DNA from: Hermodice carunculata
Taxonomy: Eukaryota > Annelida > Polychaeta > Eunicida > Amphinomidae
DNA length: 64,000 bases
Assembly (NCBI GenBank): GCA_964020975.1
Contig: CAXHWN010002465.1
Location: 644,001-708,000 of the forward strand
Direction of reading: 5' to 3'
Below are positions 25,001 to 37,000 of this stretch, in pieces. Both the position numbers and the translations under genes were made by a program. The notes under the pieces are model-generated. The model saw nothing but the letters and a program-made list of their open reading frames with translations. It was not told the origin of the DNA and did no database searches. The first letter of the stretch is position 1. The number at the start of each line of letters is the position of its first letter.

Positions 25001-28000
25001 CTGTGTCAGTATAAATTTGAGCTGCTTTGGGAATATTGTAACAGTGATGCTGATGTGATCAGTATGTTTCGCCTGCAACATATCCTTGTTCAATTAATTA
25101 GGGTTGCTCAATGTAGGCTGTACATGATTGACCCAGCATGCTTCAAGATTGCACAAGTCTCATCATCACTTATCCAGAGTACTTTAATGGTTGCATAGGA
25201 TGTAGATAAGACCTTTCCTCTATTTCCGTGTATTGTTTGCTAATTAGGAGGAGTCATTTTCGCATTAGGGGGCTCCTGATTGCTATGACATGTCTGGTAA
25301 TCAGTTAAAATGCATTGTTCAGTTGAATGCAGTAAGTAATTACTGTAAATTGCTTTAATTTTGTTGTACTTGTATTTTCAGTTATTTCCGTGATGGCACA
25401 AAACTGTGAAAATAGACACAGAGGGAAATAATATTTTAACAGTGTTTGAATAGGAATTATGTCAAAGACAGTGAAATTAAAACTACAGTGAAATGTCAAA
25501 AATAAAAAAACACGTGAAATTTATACATGCCAAAATGAAGTAATTTACAGTATGTTCCATGAGTTAAACTGTTTATCTCTGACAGGAGGGTCCAACAGGG
25601 AATTAAACACACATTAGGGCTGGGATTATTCACCAATAAGTGATGTATAATGAAATGTTGCTTTATGATACATTGTATCAATATGGATAGGTGTACCATG
25701 ATACATATCGTAATGAAAAAAATTTGGGGCAATAACACGAAAAATTCAAAATACTTTTCTTGAAACATCATAAAATGCATGATTATAGTGTCAGCTAGTT
25801 GAAATACTGTACTTTAGGGTTTATTATGGCAGGCATATGACACACTATCAATTATTTTGTATCATGATATACATGGTTTTGTAAGGTCTGTATGAAGGTA
25901 TGTATCAAATCACGAGAAAGGTGTATCGTCCCAGCCCTAAAATATATGGTATAGCTGTACATGTACATATGAAATACCAAATTCTTGTTGTAAGTTTTAA
26001 GGGTGTGGTACACTTTTACAGCACTTTACACAGACAATACGACTTTGCTCGAAACATGTCCTGATATACACTAGACTTAGTATTTGTGACCATATAAAAA
26101 ATATTTTCTAAAAGTATACATTTGGATTAAGCTGTTGAAAAAAATGACATCTCTGTAAATGTTGAGAATTTCAATTTTAATTGCTTCATTAAAAAAAATT
26201 AATTATGCTCCCCTCCTATAGGAGGACCGGCGTATAGAAATTGCTTTTTACATGCATCCGTGCTTCCATCCACATTTCATGTTCCTGGCTATAGTTGCTT
26301 GTCCTTCAACTTAGATTAATGAAACTTTACACATAGGTGCATCTGGACATAAGGGTGTGTCATGTACCAAAATTAGGTTGCTAGGTCAAATATTTGGGTC
26401 ACAGTGACATATCCTTAAAAAATCGCGTCCGTTCTATAATTCCTGTACAGTTTAACTGAGTTTCATGAAACTTCATACACACGTATCTTGACCACAAGGT
26501 GTGTCATGAAACTAAAATAGGTCACTGGGTCAAGTATCTGGGTCACGGTGTCTTAAACATGTAAAACTACACAACACTTTATGTCTGGGCTGTAATTCTG
26601 TTGTCCTTCAAGGTAGATTAATGAAACTTGACACACAGGTTTATCTAGACATTAGGGTGTGTCATGAACCAAAAATAGGTCGCTAGGTCAAGTATCTTGG
26701 TCACAGTGACATGTCCTTTTAAAATCGTATCCAGGATATAATTACTATTTAACTCAGTTTCATGAAACTTCACACACACATATATCTGGACCAAAGAGTA
26801 TGTCATAAAACAAAAGTAGGTCACAAGGTAAAGTATCTTGGTCTTCGCTATTCATGTCCAGGCTATAATACGCTTGTCCTTCAAATTAGAATAATGAAAC
26901 TTTACACACAGATGCATCTGGACATGAGGGTGTGTGATATACCAAAAGTAGGTCACTTGGTCAAATATCTGGGTCACAGTGACATTCTTGTAAAATTATG
27001 TCAGGGCTATAATTTTTTCACTATTTAATTTAGTTTCATGAAACTTCACACACATATGTTGACCTGAAGGTGTGTCATGAAACAAAAGTGGGTCAGTAGG
27101 TCAAGTATCTGGGTCACAATGATACATGCAGGTAAAACTACATTAATTACGCTTCATGCCTGGGCTATAATTCTCTTGTCCATTCACTTAGAATCATGAA
27201 ACTTTACACACCTGTGTATCTGGACACAAGAGTGTGTCATGCATAAAAGTAGGTCAGTAGTTCAAGTATCTGGGTCACATTGATAGCCTATTTCTATTGA
27301 CTACAGTCCTTCCAAAATGAGACCTGTGATTACCAAGGTTGTAAATGAGGTGGGAGGGGGGCATGGATCCAGCAATCTGTGATTGCCTTTAAATGCCTGT
27401 TCTTGTGGTAAAACAAAAAGAAAAAAAACAAAACAAAACAAAGATGGAGAACATTAATTTCTCATGGGAAATAAAACTGTACAAGTTTTGCAGCAAAACT
27501 GTGTATTAAATTTTGTGTGGGGGGTATAGTTCCAAATTTATAGAAGGTTTAAAGTTAAAATTTTAAATGTAAAAAAAATAAATAGACAGCAATAAAATTA
27601 CAACTCAGCCCTTTTTAAAAAATGTTTTTGACAGCATTTTGTGTTCTTTCATTTGTCACTATAAACTAAATTTTGCGTTTATTATTTAGAATGCTGTAAG
27701 AAATTTTGTTCAAAATTTAAGAATTATAATTACTGTAAATTGCTATATTTTGGCATGTTAAAATACTACTTCACTATGTTTTCATTTTCCATCAGCGAAA
27801 ATAAGAGGACAGTGAAATAAAAGCAATTTACAGTAAAATTTGATCACATGAATAGTGATATTAAAGTTCTATCAAACTTGATGTTATGTTTTCTTTTAGA
27901 AAGCATATATACTTTTAATGGTGGTGGATGGTAATGAAAGACAGAAATTAAACATTTATGGGAGAGTCATAATAGTATACCACACGCTTTAAGGGATGTC

Positions 28001-31000
28001 ACCAGCATGAAAGATCGTCTCCCGTCTTTGTAGCATGTATGTACAGTGGTTCCCCTCTTATAAGGCCCCTCTCACCAAAGGCCCCTCTCACCAAAGGCCA
28101 CTCTTCTTGAAAGGCCAGCATTCTTCTGCAGAAAGTATGGTATTTCCATTATATTCTCCCCCTCAAGACTGGCCACCCCTCTTATAAGACCCCTTTTTGG
28201 CTGCATTTGGGGCGGCCTTATAAGAGGGGGACCACTGTATACACATGTACTGGCCAGTAATTGGAATATACAGGTACAGATTGCAAGTTATGCATTCTTA
28301 CTGTCAAAATTGTAGACAGATTTTTAATTATTATTACAGAAAACCAGCAACTTTTATGTTTGACAACATTTGAGTATAATAAACAGCTTTTAGAAATATA
28401 GTTCAATCTTTACAGGGCAGTGGTTTTTGCAGCTTTTGAAGATGGCAGGTAACTTTAATGAAAAAGGGAACTTTTAATGTGGGATAGGGAGCAAAAATGG
28501 CTCATGCAGAAATGGGAGTCTACATGTATACCTCTAGTTTTTCTTCAGAAACAAGATGGAAACCTATTAAATTAAAATTTAAAAAAATACACTTTTGTAT
28601 GATACAATAATAACATTGTTGTTCATAAGACAATAAATGTCAAAATAGCCAGCAACAGGTGCAAAAATCTGAAAAAAGGGCAGAAAACAAAATAAACGGC
28701 AGGTTAAGTCTGCATTGTATTTTAAACAGCAGAGGACACTGCTGAGGGTCTGACAACTATGATTCTTTTCAGGATGTATACAAGATGAGGTCAAGAACTC
28801 GTGGTCGAGCAATCATAATCAGTAACCGGGAATTCACAGGAGAACTCAAGAAACTAAAGCAGAGAGAAGGCACGGAATTTGATGCGACAAATGTATGCCA
28901 GCTGTTTGACCAACTAAGTTATGCCACTGAGATATGGGAAGACTTGACAGGGAAGGTAAGGACTCGACTTACATGTACGACAGGGGGGATCCTAGTATGG
29001 TGGTACAGGTAATAATTGATCTCAAATACAAGGTATTGAAAATAACCAAATTTAAATAAAAATGGCTATTGTGAAGTATGGAAAACTGCATATATCCCTT
29101 TAATCACAGCTGCATGTACATAGTGCACAAATATAACTTATGACCTCCAAATTTAAACTTAAAGGGGACAAGAGACCCCCCTGGAAATCCCAGAAAAATT
29201 TATATTTTCTTATCCCAAAGACCCTCTAAAAAAATGAAGACCCACCAAAATGATCTTAAAACAGTATGAATGACCCACAGAAAAAATCAGAAGGGAAACC
29301 TTAGAAAATACAGGGGCTTCCAGAACAGAAGTATGGCAAGTAAAAACTCCGTTTAGCCCAATATGGAAAACCCCTTTAGCCCCACTTTTTATTGCAGAGA
29401 AACCTAACAATGGTGTAGCAAAATGTATCTTTTACCGATTAAGAATTAGTGCAAATTGTCTCATGTGGGAAGTGTCACAGATCAGCATCTACTTTTCTGG
29501 CTGTCAGTTGACAGCTCTTGTCTGGGTACATCACACCCCAGCTGTGTTTAAAGTGATAAAAATACCAGGCAAGACCAGTGATGGAGAGTAAACCGACGGA
29601 GAAAAAGCCAGACCGGTTTCGAATCGAAAGATTCTCGTCAGTGGCGGTTAGGATCACCGTGTACCGCTGCTTATATAGGCAGGGGTAACGTTGTTTAAAG
29701 TGAGCCAAAGAAAATTATGTAATACTATTTAACTTGGTTTGCAGAGTTTGAAATTAGTCATCATTAGCTATTACTTATGTAGTCAGCTCAATGCACAACC
29801 CAATAAAACCAAATTCGAGTGGGGCTAGAGGTTTTGTGTTCATATTGGACTGAATGTCAAATAGAATACTTAACATGGCTCCGTTTTATAGCAGTACAAT
29901 TTATATTCCAGCTCTACACCTCAATTTATATCAAGTTTGGTGTTTGTATGTAAGTCAGTGTGAAAGTCCTAAGTTGCCAATTCCAATCATGATTAGCTAT
30001 GGCAAGGTTCACATGCTGGCTAAAGCTCCACCTGTTGGTGTTCTCCTGAACCATGTGTTGTTGCTGCTTCCTATCACTATGCATGCCGTTCGGCGGCTTA
30101 TGGCACATTTTGGCGGCGGTGGGTGTTGGCTGAGATGTTTAGTTTATGATCAGTGGCGGCTGGTGGCGGTGGGCGCTGGCGATCCGTGCCCACTGCCGCA
30201 GAACACTGTCAAAGCTTACAGCCTAGTCAGTGATTTTTTTCACCACCCACCGCCGCCCATTGCCGCATATGGCCATCTACTGCTGCTGAGAAACTCAAAG
30301 ACAGCCCCAGGGAGCATCTGTTTGTTTCACATGTAAGCTAAGTAAGCAAATGCAAAAACTGGTTAATAAAAAGGGAGGAAAATAAAAGTTACTATTATAT
30401 ATTATATAATATCTATATGGGCATAAATATTGATCTTTGTGTACTTGTGTGCTCATACATATACAAAACAACATGTGCATTGGATATTTACACATAGAGG
30501 CACACACATATATAATCATGCACGGCACAAATTCATTTGCACACATAATATTAATTATGTACATAATGGGAAAACACAACCTTAGCTAACCTGTATATAT
30601 ATGTTTATATAAATTACTGCTACCTCTAAGGGAACCCATGTTTTTTTTTTCAATGATACCTTTCATATAACGCCACAGCCAGACTAGGCTATGGCATAAA
30701 GCATGGGGTCTTCCTGTCACACATACTTATGTAGCATTGAGGGTGGGAAAGGGGTTTTCCATACTGGCGTACTGGGGCTTTTTTATTTACCGTACTGGCG
30801 TACTGGAAGCCCTCTTATTTTAGGTACTTCGTACTGTCCAAAATTTTGAAAGATTTTTACTTTCCGTACTACGTAATGTAGAAAAATAATTACCTGTGCC
30901 AGCGTACTGAACCCCCCCCCCCTTACCCCCCTTCAGCATTTAAAGGATTCGTAGATCTATGGTCAGTTACTCAGTGAGTACTGGTTATTTTCTACTCCAT

Positions 31001-34000
31001 TAGTTGCTATCTGTGAGGTAATGCTTGATAGATCCATGAAAGGGACAGCTTATGGGAGTACTGCTGTTTTGTGGTTTGAAACTTTGTAGATATGTTTAAC
31101 ACAAGCAAAAATAGCTGCTAAGGTAAGGCAAATAATGTAAATCATCCTAGTGAAAGCTTCACTGTTTAATGGCAGCTGCCTATGAATGCATGTAATAGAG
31201 ATTTTCCCAACAAATAACTAATTATTCTGTGTATTACGTGCCCACTTTATCATGAAAGCAGGCTTGGAAGGCAGGAGAGTCTGTGTATTCCACACTCCAA
31301 GGAACCTTTGCCAGTGGTAGCCTCATTACATGATAATGGGACTTGATGCCTCCTCACTGAGTTGGTTACAGGGGCCTGCTACTGTGCTATACTTAGGAGG
31401 CACCAGAGTCTGTATATTCCACACCCCAAGGGGCCTTGGCCAGTGGTAGCCTCATTAGCTAATCATGAGATTATGACACCTCCTGGTTGAGTAGGCCATG
31501 TCAGCCAGCCTGCTACTGTACCATACTTTGATTGTGTATTGTTGTGGCACCTATTCAGTAGTTTACAATAGGAAGTATTCTTATTTAACAATATCAACTG
31601 CAGACCTGCTCTGGTCCCCTCAGTTGCTGGGCAACAGAACTATGCTTCAGCCATGATCAGGGCACATGTAGCAATTATGTAACTAAGCTGTCTGGAAATA
31701 ACAACTTTTGCATCAAGCAGCTGGAATTTTCTAAATGTGTTTGGCATTTGGTATGTTTCAAAACTTAGTGAATCACTTTTCTGAAGTTTTTTTATTTCTG
31801 GAGTTGTTACCTTTATCATGGGAGCATATCTAACCATGCTTAATACAACTATCTGCCCTCTCTCCATTCAAGGTCCTTGCTGCAGCCTAGGTGGCAGCAC
31901 AGGATCTCAGTTTATATTTTGCCATCATGTTCTTACATTCATTTCTCTAGCCTATGTCTGAAACAAATTTATAAATGCTCCGTGGACTCCTTGAGTTTCT
32001 TAAGGGCAATGGGCAGCAGTAAGTGGCAGTGAAGAAAGTCTCTGCCCATTCCTGCCAAGGCTTAAAACTTGGGCCACGGTGGGCGGTGATTTCTGCTGTG
32101 CACCACCGCCTAATGGTGTTCTTAGTGTAGTTACATGATTTAGTTTCATAAATACTAAACATTCAGCATGTTATCACACAAATTTATTATTTATTTTTTT
32201 ACTATTTATGTGAGTAGAGAAAACAATATGGAAGTAAATTTTCTTTTCAATGTTTCTTTCCAGCTAATGTTTGAGCGTTTAATGAAAGAAAGAGACCGTG
32301 AAGATCACTGGAGTTACGACTCTTTTGTGCTAGTCATACTGACACATGGGGCCTTAGGCATTGTGTATGGTACCGACGGTGCTCCTGTCAAGATAGAGGA
32401 TATTGTACAGCTGTTTGATGGCTTCAGTTGTCAGTCACTAAAAGGAAAGCCAAAAATGTTGTTTATACAAGCTTGTCAAGGAGGTAAGCAACCCTAGGGC
32501 CTGAGGCATACTGGTGAGACAGAGACTCCAACCCTCCCATTTTCAGCGAGAGATCTCCCATTTTTTTGGCCCTTTTTCCAGATTCTCCCATTCTCCCGCT
32601 TAGAATATGTTTTCTCCCACTCAGATAAAAAAAAATGGATGAGGTAAAAAAAAGCATCAACATACACCATTTTAACTCCTTTTTTTTCAAAGTTTGCTCA
32701 CCCCAGGAGGGGGCGCTGCCCTCCCAAACCCATCCCCCAGCACAGTTGCTGCGCTCCGTCACATCTCCAGTTTCAATAATACTTTAGGAGGGAGAATCTT
32801 CAGTTTGTATAAAGCTGCAGGTTGGAGTCTCTGGTTAGAGTGCATCTGGGTGAACCTTGGCATGAATGTGCAGGTGGCCATGTGCTTGGCAAAATGCAGC
32901 ATGAAACATCATAACAATTGTATGTAGATAACTTCTGTCATGAAATGAACTGGGGGGTAACCCAGAGAGATGTGGTGACACTATGCATGGTTGAAGTATA
33001 TTTTATGTAAAAAAATATTGTCTGTTTGATGGCATACTTTGGACAACGAGCTGGCAGTAGGTACCATAAAACTTGAGCCAGTTTGGGTAAAATGACAGTA
33101 ACTTCCATAGCTAAATGTTTATGTTTGCCAAAACCATGAGCAAAATTCTACATTTTACAATTATGTTAACAAATCGTAAGTAATTAGGTGAAGTACCATG
33201 ATTATGTGTATCAGAACTTGTATAAAGTAGCAAATTTTCGGAGGCAGTTTGGCTAAAGCTTACAAATTTTTTTTAGCCAAATAATTGTTTAGCCAGTGGC
33301 TAGTGGATAGCACTAGTCCTGGATAGTATCTAGCATGCCTGGAAATGCATTTATATGTTCATTTAGGTCATCCTTGTATCAGTGCCCAACCCATGCCAAG
33401 GAAAGCTGTTGACCTGGAGCATGTTATCTTGATAGGTCTCATCTTCAATTCTGAACCAAATTGCTTTTTATTACTGTTGAAATGAGCTGAAAACATGGAA
33501 TCAGACGACATTTGACCAGAAGCCAGTTTTGGCCGGATTAAGGGGGGAAAGGAACTAGTCTAGCATTTGTTTGACTTCAGACATGAAGACGAGGGGCCTG
33601 GGCAGACGGGGAGTGGAGAGCACAGACGCAGGCAAGGAAGAGCCTCAATATGAAAAGCCGTTACCTATACCAGAGCAAGAATCACTTTCCGAGGATCTGA
33701 AGAAAATTACTATTGGGGACAGTAAAGGAACAATGCCATCATTACACCAGCTGAAGACACACGAGAAATCAGATATGTTAATGGCTTATTCTACAGTACA
33801 AGGTACATGTGACTCTGTTGACCAGGCAGAGACTACACTGAAGTATATACCTCTACTAGACACCACATAGGGTCTCAAAATACTGCTTTTACCCTCGACA
33901 CATAAAGTGTGGGAGGGTATTGTTGTGCCTTAGGTCGTCCGTCCATCCAAAGGGAGCTCATCATTGAAAACTATGTGCGGTGCCTGCTAGGGGCTTCAAC

Positions 34001-37000
34001 AGGCTAGTGCCGGCCGTGGTTCATGATGAGACAGGGTGATTTATCATCAGACGGTGCTTACGGGATCCCCCCAGACTGTTCCCTGCATCAGGTGATAATG
34101 TTTTCCATCTTTTTAGGGATGGAGATATTGGATCGTGCATCATATAAGTCCATTCCTAGCAGTGTATTCTATATTGGGATGTCTGTCCATCCGTCCCTCT
34201 TGTCAACGTTACCACAATATCTCTAGATGTATTGATCATACATGTAGCTGTACCACATTTTCATCAGAGATGCACCTTATAGTGGAATAAGTTTCTATAT
34301 AAAACCAGCTTCTTCTGATTATTTCAAAACTTTTAATATATTTATGTGAAGGCCTTCCGTGTGACATCAACCCTGACGACCTTACTGCGATATCTCAAAA
34401 TATATTCATCATAGCTTTACCAAATTTTTGTCAGAGATGCGTCTTACAATGGACGAGGTTTCTATTTCTATGTATAAATTGTCTATGAAATTTTAAAGCA
34501 TTTATTTCAAGGCCATCTGAGTGGCACACAAGGGGATGACTTTATCATAATATCTCAGCAAGGTTGAATTGCAGCTTCACCAAATTCTTTATCAGAGATG
34601 CACATTATAATGGACCATGGTCCTTTTGAAAACCAGCTTCCTCTTACTATTTTTAAAGGGTTACTGTGGTGATAATTTACAATTTATTAGGTGCTTTATG
34701 TAATAAACATGGATCCATATCAGCAAATACACACCTTTTTCCAACTGGTAAGCGGATATTAAGTTTTCCTAGATATGTCAATGAGGGGCTGTGATGTCAG
34801 CTGGACTAACTGCTACAGCTAATGCAATGACAGCTGAGTAAAACTCGGACAAAAAAATTTAGTGAGGATTAAATATGGAAAGAAAAATGCAGAAATTGGT
34901 ACCGACAAGCTAGTAGCTCTTGTGGTTGTGTATTCAATTACTGAAGCAGGCATCAGCTAATATACCACACTGATAAGATCAAAGAGGGTGATTAACAGAG
35001 TACACAAGTCATTATGATATGCCTGCTAATATTGTGTATCTCAGCTTGGTGCCCCCTCAAGGTTTGTGTATATATATATGGAGGGTAGCCCAGGTGACAT
35101 CACACATCAGAACACCTACTGGAAATATAAACTAGCTCTAACGAAATACCTCTGTGAGAAAAAATGTTGAAAATTTGTCAAATGAAAACATAGAATGGTA
35201 ATTAATGGCAGAAAAAAGGTAAAAACTATCACTGCTGTTCCCCTTTAAAGTCATAAAACATTTAAAGTATATATTTGAAGCTCGTCTGAATGGCACACAA
35301 GTGGACAAACTTGTTACCATAATATCTCAAGAATGAGTCATCACAGCTTCTTCAAATTTTTGATACAGGTACACCATATTGTGGCACCTGTGAAGTCTCA
35401 AAAAAAAAATTGCAGAAGTGAGGAGAAAAAGATTGTGGGTGTCGAGGGTAATCAATGCTCTGAATGCTATTTTATATTTTTTTGTCAAAAAGACATTTTG
35501 GTTAGATTAACATTATGAGGCCAGAACACACATTGATATTTAGGGTACACCCATAGGAAAAAGTTCACGAAAAATATATTAAACTGAACACCCACAAGGT
35601 ACAAGGGCGGCTTTGACTGAAAGCGTGTGCTCTCCTGATGTGAGAAAACTGAAAAATTAGAGTGACACTGGTGTGTATTCCCACTGACCCTTACACCTTG
35701 GGAAATAAAGGGAATACCTATTGTATAATCAGGGACGTGTTATCGATGGACTACCAACGGCGGGGCCCCCTTTGTACCATCTATGTTGCCGCTGCTCAAG
35801 TGATTGGGTGGATGAGCGAGCACCTTCAGTGCTGAACAAACACAACTCCACGGGCCGCGCTGGCCGCTGGCAGTCTCGTGGGCCAAGTCACGCGATGAAA
35901 GGTGAGAATAATTGCGTCACCGACTGAAATGTACAAAATTTTTCACCGTGTTCCACATTTTAAAGTCAAAATTTAGCGTTACGCCGGACTCAGCTACAAG
36001 AAATGAAACCACCATCATGATCCTACCGGCATACACTATCCATCTAAAACTACATTTTTTATTGCTGATTACGGCGTAAGGAGTTATTACGCACGCAAGT
36101 TGTCTAACTTTGCATCATTTTGGACAGAAAAAATGAAAAAACTGGCCCTTTTATCAGCCGATTTCAACGAAAAACACATCGTTGGACTCGCACGGTTCTT
36201 ATTCAAACGATGAGACTGGTCGCGCACGCGTAAAATTCTCCGTTTTTGAACTTAGTACAATAGCACACCCGATGTAAGCCTGATATATGTAACCCGATAC
36301 AACCGAACGCGGAAACATAGATGGAACAACAAATGGACTGAGCAGGGGGGATTAACTTGAGTGGCTCTAGTGAACACGCTTTGTAGTCGTCGCGCCCAGT
36401 TGACCACTAAAGGGATTAGGGCTCCCGTTGGTAGTCCATCTATAACACTTCCCTGGTATAATGTAGGTACATAATAGTTGGTTGTAAATTTGAATCTTGG
36501 GAGTTATTTTACAGGATTTGGCCAGTCAGGAGACTTACTTGAGGAAACCATAATATTTTTGGAAAATGCACACGCATCCACCAAATCAGGAGTTTTGGAC
36601 TCTCTTAGAGTGACAGACTGGACTTTAAGCCCCTGCTTTTTTTGTTCATTTGTAATTCAATTCCTCTGTTTAACAAAATGTAAATTATTGAAAAAAATAA
36701 TATTCAAAATTGTCTTTAAAAATAACAGGCAAAAGTGTGTTCCAGTTTAAAAGATACAATGGAAAAAAATAGTTTTTTTTTTTTTTCAACTGCAACTTAA
36801 AGTCAGCTAACTTTGTTGCAGTTATGCATAGTTAAACACCAGATAATTGAAACTGAATGTTGAATTTTGATGTGAAACCATATGATATAATGTCAGGAAT
36901 AAGTATTCCTTATTACCACAGATGCAAGTAACATACTGGTTGTATCCATCATTATGGCCATGTCATAGCAGAAGACTATCGTTGCCTGGCAACAGGTTAC

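Noticed and set aside
29854-30336. 160-codon + strand frame in intron 4
   Set aside because: It runs through a GC-rich palindromic repeat, has no domain-like pattern and lies inside a caspase intron.
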